DNA of 64,000 nt. Origin: Parafrankia discariae. GTDB lineage: Bacteria > Actinomycetota > Actinomycetes > Frankiales > Frankiaceae. Position 1 is the stretch's first letter. The number at the start of each line of letters is the position of its first letter. Both the position numbers and the translations under genes were made by a program. Of this stretch, positions 43,896-52,713 are shown piece by piece. The stretch covers positions 62,001 to 126,000 of the forward strand of contig NZ_KB891208.1 in the NCBI RefSeq assembly GCF_000373365.1, in the 5' to 3' direction. The notes under the pieces are model-generated. The model ran no database searches, was not told the origin of the DNA, and worked only from the letters and a program-made list of their open reading frames with translations.

Positions 43896-44522
43896 ATGTC
43901 CGAGGTCCGCATCGCCGCGGAGCCGCGCACCGAGTTCGGGAAGGGCGGGGCTCGTCGCACCCGCCGGGCCGGCAAGGTCCCGGCTGTTCTCTACGGTCAC
44001 GGCCAGCCGCCGCGCCACATCGCGCTGCCCGCTCACGATCTGCTGCACGCGTTCAAGACCGACGCCGGCACCAACGTCCTGTTGACGCTGGAGCTGTCGG
44101 GCCAGACGGAGCTGGCGCTGCCCAAGGAGGTCCAGCGCCACCCGATCCGGGGCAGCTACGAGCATGTCGACCTGGTCCTGGTCAACCGGGGCGAGCACGT
44201 CTCGGTCGAGGTCGCGCTCGTCCTCGTCGGAGAGGCCGACCCCGACACCCTGGTCGACCAGCAGGTCACGGCGCTGTCGGTGAAGGCCGACGCGGCGTCG
44301 CTGCCGGACCGGATCGAGGTCGACATCACCGGCCTCGAGGCGGGTCACGGCATCACGGCCGCCCAGCTGGAGCTGCCGCAGGGTGTCGAGCTCGAGGCCG
44401 ACGGGGAGCTCGTCGTCGTCCAGGGCCTGGCCAAGCGCACGGTCGCCCAGATGGAAGCCGATCTCGGTGAGACCGCCGAGGGCACTGAGGGCACGGCCGC
44501 CGACTCGGCCGCCTCGGCCTGA
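43896..44522 (+). CDS. rplY: 50S ribosomal protein L25 (Ctc form)
   Basis: 208 aa. The 5S-rRNA-binding N-terminal domain begins [20 protein letters not shown] and the beta-barrel C-terminal TL5/Ctc domain follows ([27 protein letters not shown]). ATG 43896 gives the family N-terminus MSEVRI; ATG 43884 is possible, but AAAGG touches it directly. An acidic Ala/Glu tail ends the protein. The rplY-pth order is conserved. Confidence 0.95.
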   Translation: MSEVRIAAEPRTEFGKGGARRTRRAGKVPAVLYGHGQPPRHIALPAHDLLHAFKTDAGTNVLLTLELSGQTELALPKEVQRHPIRGSYEHVDLVLVNRGEHVSVEVALVLVGEADPDTLVDQQVTALSVKADAASLPDRIEVDITGLEAGHGITAAQLELPQGVELEADGELVVVQGLAKRTVAQMEADLGETAEGTEGTAADSAASA

Positions 44523-44539
44523 TCTGTTCCGGCGAACGG

Positions 44540-45127
44540 ATGGAAGCCCCTGCCGATGACGGGCCCTGGCTCGTCGTCGGCCTAGGCAATCCGGGCGAGA
44601 GCTATGCCGGGAACCGGCACAACGTCGGTTTCATGGTGGTGGACCTGTTGGCCGAGCGCACCGGCGCCCGGCTGCGGTCCCACCGCTCGCGGGCCGAGAT
44701 CGACCAGGTGCGCCTCGCCGGGCGCTCGGTCGTTCTCGCCAGGCCGCGGACGTTCATGAACGTCTCAGGCCCGCCGGTGGCCGCCGTCCGGGCGTTCTAC
44801 AAGATCGACGTTTCCCGGGTGATCGTCGTTCATGACGAACTGGACATCCCGTTCGACGCCATCCGCCTCAAGCGCGGCGGGGGGGACAACGGCCACAACG
44901 GGTTGCGCTCGATCACCTCGTCGCTGGGCTCGCGGGACTACCTGCGGGTCCGGGTGGGGATCGGTCGCCCGCCCGGCCGGATGGACCCGGCGGACTTCGT
45001 CCTGCGCGACTTCAGCCCGGTCGAGCGCAAGGCGCTCCCACTGCTCGTCGACAATGCGGCGGATGCCGTCGAGTCGCTGCTCCAGGAGGAGCTCGCGGCC
45101 GTACAGAACCGCTTCCACGCCGGCTGA
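44540..45127 (+). CDS. pth: Peptidyl-tRNA hydrolase
   Basis: 195 aa. It frees tRNA from peptidyl-tRNAs that drop off the ribosome. [20 protein letters not shown] carries the catalytic His; [19 protein letters not shown] (catalytic Asp) and [13 protein letters not shown] (catalytic/substrate Asn residues) are intact. The start is 17 nt after rplY, so the two are cotranscribed. Confidence 0.97.
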   Translation: MEAPADDGPWLVVGLGNPGESYAGNRHNVGFMVVDLLAERTGARLRSHRSRAEIDQVRLAGRSVVLARPRTFMNVSGPPVAAVRAFYKIDVSRVIVVHDELDIPFDAIRLKRGGGDNGHNGLRSITSSLGSRDYLRVRVGIGRPPGRMDPADFVLRDFSPVERKALPLLVDNAADAVESLLQEELAAVQNRFHAG

Positions 45128-45236
45128 CGCGCCTGCGCGGGCGGGCGCGGAAGCGCGCTGGCCGGGCGGTGTCGGTGATGTTCCGCTGTGCGGATCCGGG
45201 TAGGTTGGGCCGCCACGTGATCGAGAGGATCGAGCG

Positions 45237-45890
45237 ATGCTCGCGCTGACGCCGGGCCGCCCCGTCGAGGGCAGCGCCTACACGGTGGTCGCCCTCGGCG
45301 CGCACGCGGACGACGTGGAGATCGGCGCCGGCGGCACGATCGCGCAGATGATCGCCGCCCATCCGGACAGTGTGGTCCACTGGGTGGTCTTCTCCGGCAG
45401 TGGTGAGCGGGGTTCCGAGGCGGAGGCGAGCGCGCGCGAGCTGCTCGGCCCGTCCCTGGGTTCGCTGCACCTGCACGAGGTGCGGGACGGTTTCCTCCCC
45501 CGGGAGTGGAGCGGGGTCAAGGAGATGCTGCTGCAGATCTCCCGGCAGGTCACCCCGGACATCGTCTTCGCGCCCTCGCTCGGTGACGCCCATCAGGACC
45601 ACCGCATGCTGGCCGAACTGGCCTGGCAGGCCTTCCGCGGCGCGCTGATCCTCGGCTACGAGATCCCCAAGTGGGAGAGCGACCGTGGCGCCCCGAGCCT
45701 CTACGTACCGGTGTCCGAGGAGGTGGTGGCGGCCAAGGTGGAGCATCTCCAGCGGCACTTCAGCAGCCAGCACGACCGGATCTGGTTCGACGAGGAGACC
45801 TTCCGCGCCACGATGCGGCTGCGTGGCATCGAGTGCGGCAGCCGCTACGCGGAGGCGTTCGACGCCCGCAAGCTGACCCTGGCCTGGTGA
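45237..45890 (+). CDS. PIG-L/LmbE family deacetylase
   Basis: 217 aa. A zinc-dependent N-deacetylase fold: ALGAHADDVEIGAGGT is the AHPDD-type metal motif and GDAHQDHRM the HxxH-type one. Relatives remove N-acetyl groups from GlcNAc conjugates (mycothiol, bacillithiol, lipid sugars); the substrate here is unknown. ATG 45237 follows AGAGGA. It lies at the border of the second polysaccharide region, so an envelope sugar is plausible. A terminator hairpin includes its stop codon. Confidence 0.9.
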   Translation: MLALTPGRPVEGSAYTVVALGAHADDVEIGAGGTIAQMIAAHPDSVVHWVVFSGSGERGSEAEASARELLGPSLGSLHLHEVRDGFLPREWSGVKEMLLQISRQVTPDIVFAPSLGDAHQDHRMLAELAWQAFRGALILGYEIPKWESDRGAPSLYVPVSEEVVAAKVEHLQRHFSSQHDRIWFDEETFRATMRLRGIECGSRYAEAFDARKLTLAW

Positions 45891-45901
45891 CCAGGCCAGG
45901 G
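45877..45901 (+). terminator. Hairpin whose 3-nt loop is the stop codon
   Basis: Eleven-bp arms 45877-45887 and 45891-45901 flank TGA 45888-45890, the stop of the PIG-L gene. It is followed by CTGTTT. Confidence 0.7.
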
Positions 45902-45977
45902 CTGTTTCGGATGGCCTGCTTTCAGGCGATCCGACCCCAGGCGATCCGCCGAGCCCAGGCGATCCGAGCCCGGTTCG

Positions 45978-46004
45978 CCTGAGCTCGGGTGGCCCGAGCT
46001 CAGG
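45978..46004 (-). terminator. Hairpin overlapping the end of the minus-strand glycosyltransferase
   Basis: Twelve-bp perfect arms 45978-45989 and 45993-46004 with a 3-nt loop. The stop codon at 46000-46002 lies within the upstream arm. Between the two hairpins are three CAGGCGATCCG direct repeats. Confidence 0.65.
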
Positions 46005-47226
46005 TGGCTCGAGCCGTGGCCGCCTCGGCGCGCCCGGCCAGCATGTCCCGGATCCGGTCGATGAGCGTCGAATGGTCGAGCTCGCGCAGGACGAACTCGC
46101 GCCCGGCCGTCCCGACCTCCGCGGCCAGCCAGGGGTTGTCCAGCAGGCCGCAGACGGCGTCCGCGAACGCGCCCGGATCGTCGGCGACGAGCAGGTGCTC
46201 GCCCGGACGCCAGCCCAGGCCGCGGCTGCCGGTCGGGGTGCTGACGACCGGCGTCCCGGCGGACATCGCCTCGATCGCCTTGATGTTCACCCCGGAACCG
46301 GAACGCATCGGGTTCACCGACACGGTCGCCCCGGCCACGTAGCCGAGCACGCTGGGCACGTCGGTGTGCAGCTCCACGCCCTCGAAGCCGGCCAGCCACC
46401 CGGCCAGGCCGTCCTCGGGACGGCGGCCGACGACCTGCAGGACGGCCGCCGGGTGGCGCACCCGGATCGTGGGCCAGCAGCCGCCCAGGAACCAGCGCAG
46501 CGCCTCGATGTTGGTGGGTGTGTCCAGCGAGCCGACGAAGACCAGGCGCTCGCCGGCCCGCTCCGTGTCCGCGACGCCGCCGGCCGCGCGGACCCCGGCG
46601 ACCGTGCTGGCCGGCAGGAACGGCGGCAGATGGAACGTCGGGACGCTCGCCCGCCCCCGGCGCCACTCGTGGTCCTCCACCGAGATGTCCGCGATGGCGT
46701 TCACCAGCGGCGAGTGGTGCATGGCCTGCTCGGCGAGCCGCATCCGGTGGTACTCGAGCTCGTAGACGACCGCGCGGGGGCCCGTGGAGTTCCGGGCCAG
46801 GACCCGGAAGAACTCCGAGTCGATGTTGTGCGCGCGCACCAGGTGCGGAAGCCGCCAGATCCGGGCGATCTCCTCGCCGAGATGCGACGTCCGACAGCTG
46901 TAGCTGATGACGGCGTCGGCGCGCGGCGGGGTGTGCTCCAGGGCCCGGCGCAGCGGGCCGACCGGGCGGGACGCGTGGGTGAACGGTCGCGGTGAGAGGT
47001 GGGCCAGGGGGCTGTCGTCCCGGGGGAGCCGGATGACCGCCGCGCCGGGGACGGCGTCCTCGTAGGCCGTGATGTCCAGGTCGGTGCGGGACGGCACCAG
47101 GACCTGCATCCGGATACCGGCCGCCGAGGCCGCCGTGAGGAAGCTGAAGGTCTCCACCCGCCCGCCGGCATCCGCGGGGAGGAAGGGCTCCTCGACGACG
47201 ACGATCCAGCGCTCGGAGTCGCTCAT
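46000..47226 (-). CDS. Glycosyltransferase, GT4-like (PslH/EpsH type)
   Basis: 408 aa. VVVEEPFLPADAGGRVETFS is the N-terminal loop of the PslH-like group; RLVFVGSLDTPTNIEALRWF starts the donor domain, and MRSGSGVNIKAIEAMSAGTP holds the conserved Glu region. GTPVVSTPTGSRGL follows. ATG 47226 lies 7 nt after a TACAGT -10, so the mRNA is probably leaderless. Divergent from the next glycosyltransferase, 188 nt apart. Confidence 0.9.
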   Translation of the reverse strand: MSDSERWIVVVEEPFLPADAGGRVETFSFLTAASAAGIRMQVLVPSRTDLDITAYEDAVPGAAVIRLPRDDSPLAHLSPRPFTHASRPVGPLRRALEHTPPRADAVISYSCRTSHLGEEIARIWRLPHLVRAHNIDSEFFRVLARNSTGPRAVVYELEYHRMRLAEQAMHHSPLVNAIADISVEDHEWRRGRASVPTFHLPPFLPASTVAGVRAAGGVADTERAGERLVFVGSLDTPTNIEALRWFLGGCWPTIRVRHPAAVLQVVGRRPEDGLAGWLAGFEGVELHTDVPSVLGYVAGATVSVNPMRSGSGVNIKAIEAMSAGTPVVSTPTGSRGLGWRPGEHLLVADDPGAFADAVCGLLDNPWLAAEVGTAGREFVLRELDHSTLIDRIRDMLAGRAEAATARAT

Positions 47227-47233
47227 CCGAGTA

Positions 47234-47239
47234 ACTGTA
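47234..47239 (-). promoter_or_regulatory. Putative -10 hexamer TACAGT (leaderless)
   Basis: On the minus strand TACAGT is followed by 7 nt and then ATG 47226; no Shine-Dalgarno. Confidence 0.55.
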
Positions 47240-47402
47240 GCCCCGGGGTCCGGGGCCATCCGGCAGGGGACGGACAGGGACGCCGGTGGACGTACCGGGA
47301 CGGCGGGTCCGGGCGGGGACGGACGGGATTCGCCCGGCCCGCCTTGGTGATCGCCCCGGTAAGGTGGCGGTAGCCCATTCCGTCACCTGGTAGAGGCACC
47401 GC

Positions 47403-47408
47403 TACGGT
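47403..47408 (+). promoter_or_regulatory. Putative -10 hexamer TACGGT (leaderless)
   Basis: TACGGT ends 6 nt before ATG 47415; no Shine-Dalgarno. Confidence 0.5.
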
Positions 47409-47414
47409 TGTCGC

Positions 47415-48632
47415 ATGACAGGAGCTCGTGCATTCGGGAAGGGCACCGCGATCGCGGTTCTCGGCGCGACCGCCGTGTACGGCCATGTTCTGTATCCCGC
47501 TTACATCGGGTACCGCAGTCGTGGGCTTACGCCGTCGGTCCCCGCCGAGCCGGACGTGTGGCCGGGCCTCAGCGTCGTGGTCTCCGCGTACCGCGAGTCG
47601 GCGGTCATCGGCACCAAGCTCGACGAGCTGGCCGGTACGGACTACCCCGGCCCGATGGAGATCATCGTCGTCGCCGACGACGCGGAGACGGCCACGGCCG
47701 CCCGCCGTCCCGGGGTCCGGGTCCTGTCGTCGGGAGAGCGGCTCGGCAAGGCCCGCGCGGTCAACCGTGGTGTCGCGGCGGCCAGCCACGACGTCGTGGT
47801 CCTCACCGACGCCAACGCGGTGCTCGCCCCGCACTCGCTGCGCGCCGCCGCGCGGCACTTCACCGACGAGTCCGTCGGCGCGGTCGCCGGTGAGAAGCAG
47901 GTCGACGACCCGGCCGGCGCCCAGGGCTTCTACTGGACCTTCGAGTCCTGGCTCAAGCAGCGTGAGTCCGCGACCGGCGCCACCATCGGCGTGGTCGGCG
48001 AGATGCTGGCGTTCCGCCGCAAGGCGTTCCGGCCGCTGCCGAAGGACACCGCGGTGGACGACGCCTGGCTGGCGCTCGACATTCTCGAAAGTGGTCTGCG
48101 GGTGGTCTACGAGCCCGAGGCCTACTCGATCGAGACCTCCGCGCCGGACTACGCCGCCGAGTGGGAGCGCCGCACCCGCATCGTCGCCGGCAACCTCGAC
48201 ATGCTCTGGCGGCGCCGTGCCGCGCTCGTGCCCGGCGCGCTGCCGGTCACCTCGCAGCTGTGGGGGCACCGGCTCGTCCGGTCCTCGTTCGGTCCGCTGT
48301 CGCACGTCGCGCTGGTCGCGATCAGTGTCCCGGCGGCCCGGAACAGCTGGGGTGCCCGGCTGTTCCTGCTCGGCAACGCCGCCGGTGCGGCCAGCGCCGG
48401 CGTGCTGATGCGGGGCGGGACCCCGCCCGGCCCCAGCCGCCTGGTCGCCCAGGTCTTCTTCCTGCAGGCCGTCGCGCTCGGCGGCGTCCGCCGCTTCCTG
48501 GCCCGCGACCGGCCGGCGATCTGGCCGAAGCCGGACCGCCAGCCCCTGCCGGCGCAGCCGGCGGCGCCCGGGGCCGACATCGACCCCGCCAGCGCGTCCG
48601 GGGCGGGCGCCTCCGTGTCCGCCGTGAGCTGA
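47415..48632 (+). CDS. Membrane glycosyltransferase family 2 protein
   Basis: 405 aa. An N-terminal hydrophobic segment (AIAVLGATAVYGHVLYPAYI) is followed by the GT-A domain: LSVVVSAYRESAVIGTKLDE, EIIVVADDAET, RLGKARAVNRG and VVLTDANAVL (DxN/D metal motif), then VVDDAWLALD with the ED-type catalytic region. Two or three C-terminal membrane segments follow, as in hyaluronan/cellulose-synthase-like transferases and other processive GT2 enzymes. The tail is Pro/Ala-rich. Confidence 0.88.
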   Translation: MTGARAFGKGTAIAVLGATAVYGHVLYPAYIGYRSRGLTPSVPAEPDVWPGLSVVVSAYRESAVIGTKLDELAGTDYPGPMEIIVVADDAETATAARRPGVRVLSSGERLGKARAVNRGVAAASHDVVVLTDANAVLAPHSLRAAARHFTDESVGAVAGEKQVDDPAGAQGFYWTFESWLKQRESATGATIGVVGEMLAFRRKAFRPLPKDTAVDDAWLALDILESGLRVVYEPEAYSIETSAPDYAAEWERRTRIVAGNLDMLWRRRAALVPGALPVTSQLWGHRLVRSSFGPLSHVALVAISVPAARNSWGARLFLLGNAAGAASAGVLMRGGTPPGPSRLVAQVFFLQAVALGGVRRFLARDRPAIWPKPDRQPLPAQPAAPGADIDPASASGAGASVSAVS

Positions 48633-48682
48633 CCGCCCGTCCGTCCGTGGGCTGACCGCCGTCAGCTGAGAGGAACAGACCC

Positions 48683-49702
48683 GTGCCGGACATCGCACCC
48701 GACTCGGTCGCCGACCAGGCGACGCCTGCCGGCTCCACCCCGGACAGCCCGGCTCCGGGTGGCGCCGCCGCGCCCGCCAGGGTGCCGGCCGCGCCCGCCG
48801 TACGGCCAGCCGCGGCCGGCTGGAACTTCGAGCTTCAGCTCGTCAGCTTCCACAGCCGTGGCCAGCTCGAGCAGATGTTCGCGACGCTGCCGATCGACCT
48901 GCCCGTCGTCGTCGTCGACAACGCCAGTGGCGTCGACCGGGTCGACGAGCTCCTCGCCGACCGGCCGAACGGCCGCTACATCGACTCCGGTGGCGGCAAG
49001 GGCTTCGCGAAGGCGTCCAACATGGGCATCCGCTCGTCCGCCTACGACTACGTGGTGCTGGGCAACCCGGACAGCCGACCGACCGTCGAGATCATCAGGA
49101 CCCTCGTCGCCGACCTCGAGAACGACCCCGGCCTGGTCGTGAGCGCGGCGACCATGAAGGGGCAGGACGACAGGCCCGAGCTCGGCAACGGCGGGTGGGA
49201 GCCGACTCCCCGCCGGGTGCTCCTGCACGTCCTGGGCGCGCACAAGATCGCCCCGTCGTCGGCGCTGTTCGCGCGCCCGACGCCGAACCGGCCGATGAGC
49301 CCGGAGTGGCTGACCGGGGCCTGCATGGCCGTCCGCCGGCAGTCGTTCCTGGAGCTCGGCGGCTTCGACGAGACGTTCTACGTCTACAACGAGGACATGG
49401 CCCTGGGCCGGGCGATCCGCGAGGCGGGAATGCGCCAGCGGCTGCGCACCGACCTGCTCGTCCCGCACGGCGCCGGCGGCTCCGGGGCCGGCAAGACGTG
49501 GATGCTCCAGATGCGCGGCGCCTCGATGGTCCGCTACCTGCGCAAGCACAACGCCCCGGCGCGGGTGAACGTGATGCGCTCGATGCTCGTCGCCGGCTAC
49601 GCCGGCCGGACCGTCCTCTCCCGGGCGCGTGGCCGCCGGGCCACGGCCGACGAGCACGCCGCCTACATCAAGGGCCTGCTGGTCGGTCCCCCGCCGCGCT
49701 GA
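48683..49702 (+). CDS. Glycosyltransferase family 2, rhamnosyl/galactofuranosyl-like
   Basis: 339 aa from GTG 48683 behind GAGAGGA. After a 40-residue disordered leader come LPVVVVDNASGVDRV, GGGKGFAKASNMGIR and VVLGNPDSRPT, the motif series of WbbL-like GT2 enzymes, and GGFDETFYVYNEDMALGRAI with the acceptor-side catalytic acid. No membrane segments. It lies 50 nt after the membrane glycosyltransferase and is probably cotranscribed with it. Confidence 0.88.
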   Translation: MPDIAPDSVADQATPAGSTPDSPAPGGAAAPARVPAAPAVRPAAAGWNFELQLVSFHSRGQLEQMFATLPIDLPVVVVDNASGVDRVDELLADRPNGRYIDSGGGKGFAKASNMGIRSSAYDYVVLGNPDSRPTVEIIRTLVADLENDPGLVVSAATMKGQDDRPELGNGGWEPTPRRVLLHVLGAHKIAPSSALFARPTPNRPMSPEWLTGACMAVRRQSFLELGGFDETFYVYNEDMALGRAIREAGMRQRLRTDLLVPHGAGGSGAGKTWMLQMRGASMVRYLRKHNAPARVNVMRSMLVAGYAGRTVLSRARGRRATADEHAAYIKGLLVGPPPR

Positions 49703-49759
49703 CCGCGGGGCACCGCCGGTACCGCTGACACCGACGCCCGGCTGTTCCGGAAGTCCGAG

Positions 49760-51280
49760 TCAGTACGGTGTCCGCCACCCGCGGGTGTCGACGGGAACGC
49801 CCCCGCCGGGGGTGCGCGGCCCGCCCGCCGCCGGCCCGGCCGCGCGCGGCGGAGCCGGCGGGTGCGGTGGCGCCACCGGGTGTGGCGGGAACAGTGGGGC
49901 CGTCGCCCGGCGCCGGCGGTCCAGCGCCGCGGCGAAGCGGGCGCCGGCCAGCACATACGCCAACACCCCGAGCAGGACACCCGCCGACGCCGCGAGGCCG
50001 AGCCCGGCGATCCAGGTGAGCATGGACGGGTCGTCCCCGTCCCGGCCGGCTCCGGTGGCGCCCACGGGAGAGGTGGCGGTCGCGGGCGGTGCCGGTGTCG
50101 GCAGAGCCGGGGTGGCCTCGTCGGGGGTCGCGCCGCCGGGGCTGGCGCCGCCGGCCGTGCCGCCGGTGCCAGCCGGGCCGCCGCCGGTGCGTGGACCCGG
50201 GGTGGTGAGCAGCGGGTTCGCGGCCACGAGCGGCAGCTCGGCGGTCAGCGCGGCCACCGGCTCGACCAGCCCGAAGCCGTACTGGTCGTCGCGCCCCACC
50301 GGGCCCATGTCCAGCGCGGTGCGGATCAGCCGGTTGACGACGTTCGACGCGTCCAGGTCGGGCTTCGCGGCCCGGACGAGCGCGGCCACCCCGGCGACGA
50401 TCGCCGCCGAGTTGCTGGTGCCGCCCCCGGTGTCGAGGCCGTCGGGCGACACCCTGGTCGGCACGGGAGCCCGGATGCCCGGCCCGGGCGCGGCCAGGAC
50501 GGCCTCCGGTCCCTGGACCGAGCCACCCCAGAACATCCCGCGGTAGTCCGATCCGGTCACGGCGATCACACCCGGGATGTTCGCCGGGGAGTTCACCTCG
50601 GTGTCGCCCGGCTCGGTGTTGCCGGCCGAGGCCACGACGACCACGTCGTGCGCGAGCGCGTAGCGGACCGCGCTCTCCTCCGCGCTCGTCGCCGGGCCCA
50701 CCGAGCCGAGGGACATGCTGATCACTCCGGCCCCCCTGTCGACGGCGATCCGCACCGAGCGGGCGACCTCCTCGGAGTCGGCCTCCTCGCCGGTCGAGAT
50801 CGGAAGGATCTTCGCCTCCGGCGCGACCCCCCAGACAGCGGGGTCGCCGACGTCGCCGCGGGCGGCGACCAGCCCGGCCATGGCCGTGCCGTGACCGTCG
50901 GGGTCGTCGTCGCGCAGCCCGTCGCGGGCGGCGTCCGCGCCGACCCCGGCGCCGGCGAGGAGCTGCCCGCGCAGCTTCGGATGGGTGGCGTCCACCCCAC
51001 CGTCGATGATCGCCACGATGACGCCCCGGCCGCGGCTCACCCGGTGGGCCTCGGCGAGCCGGAGGGCCTCGTGGTACCACTGCGCGTCGTCGGCGGAGAA
51101 CCCGCTCGACGGAAGCCCGCCCGTCGGGGAGCGGCCCGGCGACGCTGTGCCGGCCGGGGCGGCCGCCGCCGCCCCGGGCAGCAGTACCGCCGAGAGCACC
51201 GCGAGCAGCACCCCGCCGGCGATCCCGGTCGACGGGCGCCGCCCGGCTCGGGTCCCGCCGGCGTGGCCTCGGTGACCCAT
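49760..51280 (-). CDS. mycP: Mycosin-like subtilase (type VII secretion-associated serine protease family)
   Basis: 506 aa. A signal sequence (about residues 21-42) leads into an S8 subtilisin domain with D93 (IIDGGVDATHP), H130 (DGHGTAMAGL), oxyanion N221 (VASAGNTEPG) and S289 (GGGTSNSAAIVAG). A Gly/Pro/Ala linker and one C-terminal membrane segment (near 420-445) give the mycosin layout of a protease facing outward. ATG 51280 has only a weak Shine-Dalgarno; GTG 51283 is adjacent. No EccB-E, EsxAB or PE/PPE gene is in the window, so it stands alone among polysaccharide genes. Confidence 0.88.
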   Translation of the reverse strand: MGHRGHAGGTRAGRRPSTGIAGGVLLAVLSAVLLPGAAAAAPAGTASPGRSPTGGLPSSGFSADDAQWYHEALRLAEAHRVSRGRGVIVAIIDGGVDATHPKLRGQLLAGAGVGADAARDGLRDDDPDGHGTAMAGLVAARGDVGDPAVWGVAPEAKILPISTGEEADSEEVARSVRIAVDRGAGVISMSLGSVGPATSAEESAVRYALAHDVVVVASAGNTEPGDTEVNSPANIPGVIAVTGSDYRGMFWGGSVQGPEAVLAAPGPGIRAPVPTRVSPDGLDTGGGTSNSAAIVAGVAALVRAAKPDLDASNVVNRLIRTALDMGPVGRDDQYGFGLVEPVAALTAELPLVAANPLLTTPGPRTGGGPAGTGGTAGGASPGGATPDEATPALPTPAPPATATSPVGATGAGRDGDDPSMLTWIAGLGLAASAGVLLGVLAYVLAGARFAAALDRRRRATAPLFPPHPVAPPHPPAPPRAAGPAAGGPRTPGGGVPVDTRGWRTPY

Positions 51281-51684
51281 CACTACCTGACCTGCCTTCG
51301 GACGCTCCGCGCGGCGCGGGCCGCGGATGCACATCACGCCACGAACACGCACACACCGTGCCCGGAGGCGAGCTTTCCACATTCTCGATGTTGTGCGGCC
51401 GTTTGTCTGCGAGTCGACAGGCGGTCGGTTCACCGGGACACACGTCGGCTGTCTGGCGTGATGTAGGTCATAGCCGTACGGGGGAGGGTGGGCCGGGCGG
51501 CGGCGTCGGCCCATGCGTGGCCGACGGACCTTTGCTATGCGCAGAGTGTTCGTCGCCAGACGGACAGGAGCGCAGTGGGGCGTCACTGGCGGACACCTCG
51601 GGCCCTCTCGGTACCTTCTGAGGTCGGAGCGCAGGGCCGTCGTCGAACCCCGCGTGCCCTCGTCGAGATCGGGAGGACTCTCGG
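51281..51684. other. Divergent intergenic region
   Basis: 404 nt between the mycosin-like gene and the epimerase gene, less GC-rich at 51340-51480. It should carry promoters for both directions. No gene recognised. Confidence 0.5.
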
Positions 51685-52713
51685 ATGAAGGTGCTCGTCA
51701 CCGGCACGGAGGGCTACCTGGGCTGCCTGCTCGCCCCGGAGCTGCTGCGCGACGGCCACGAGGTGGTCGGAGTGGACACCGGCTACTACAAGTACGGCTG
51801 GCTCTACCGCGGCACGGACCGCGTCCCCTACACGCTCGACAAGGACCTGCGGGACCTCACCGTCGAGGACTTCGACGGCGTCGACGCGGTCGTGCACATG
51901 GCGGAGCTGTCGAACGACCCGCTCGGCGCGCTGGCGCCCGACGTGACCTACAAGGTGAACCACCAGGGCTCCGTGCGGCTCGCGAAGCTGGCGAAGCAGG
52001 CCGGTGTCCAGCGGTTCGTCTACATGTCCTCGTGCAGCGTCTACGGCGTCGCGACGGGCGAGGACGTCACCGAGACCTCGCCGGTCAACCCTCAGACGCC
52101 GTACGCCGAGTGCAAGGTCTACGTCGAGCGGGACGTCTCCCCGCTGGCCGACGACACCTTCTCTCCGACGTTCCTGCGCAACGCCACCGCGTACGGGGCC
52201 TCGCCGCGGATGCGCTTCGACATCGTGCTGAACAACCTGGCCGGGGTCGCCTGGACCACCTCCGAGATCGCGATGACCTCGGACGGCACTCCGTGGCGCC
52301 CGCTGGTGCACGGCCTGGACATCGCCAAGGCGATCCGGTGCGTGCTCGACGCGCCGCGCGACGTCGTCCACAACCAGGTCTTCAACGTGGGCGACAGCGC
52401 GCAGAACTACCAGGTGAAGGAGATCGCGGACGCGGTCGCCACCGTCTTCACCGGCTGCAAGCTGAGCTTCGGCGACAACGGCGGGGACAACCGCAGCTAC
52501 CGGGTGTCCTTCGACAAGATCGCCTCCCAGCTGCCGGGCTTCTCCTGCGACTGGGACGCGCACAAGGGCGCCCAGCAGCTCTACGAGGTGTTCAGCCGCA
52601 TCCAGCTCGACACCGAGACCTTCACCGGCCGCGGGCACACCCGGCTCAAGCAGCTGCAGTACCTGATCGGCACCGGCCAGGTCGACGCCGAGCTGTTCTG
52701 GACCGCCCGGTGA
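51685..52713 (+). CDS. NAD-dependent sugar epimerase/dehydratase (extended SDR)
   Basis: 342 aa. MKVLVTGTEGYLGCLLAPEL is the TGxxGYLG Rossmann motif; VYMSSCSVYG and TPYAECKVYVE give the catalytic Ser and YxxxK. FLRNATAYGASPRMRFDIVL is the substrate-side stretch. The family makes or changes 4-keto or epimerised nucleotide sugars. ATG 51685 follows GGGAGGA. It is coupled by GTGA to an RmlC-like gene and followed by a sugar C-methyltransferase, a set that suggests a branched deoxysugar. Confidence 0.92.
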   Translation: MKVLVTGTEGYLGCLLAPELLRDGHEVVGVDTGYYKYGWLYRGTDRVPYTLDKDLRDLTVEDFDGVDAVVHMAELSNDPLGALAPDVTYKVNHQGSVRLAKLAKQAGVQRFVYMSSCSVYGVATGEDVTETSPVNPQTPYAECKVYVERDVSPLADDTFSPTFLRNATAYGASPRMRFDIVLNNLAGVAWTTSEIAMTSDGTPWRPLVHGLDIAKAIRCVLDAPRDVVHNQVFNVGDSAQNYQVKEIADAVATVFTGCKLSFGDNGGDNRSYRVSFDKIASQLPGFSCDWDAHKGAQQLYEVFSRIQLDTETFTGRGHTRLKQLQYLIGTGQVDAELFWTAR

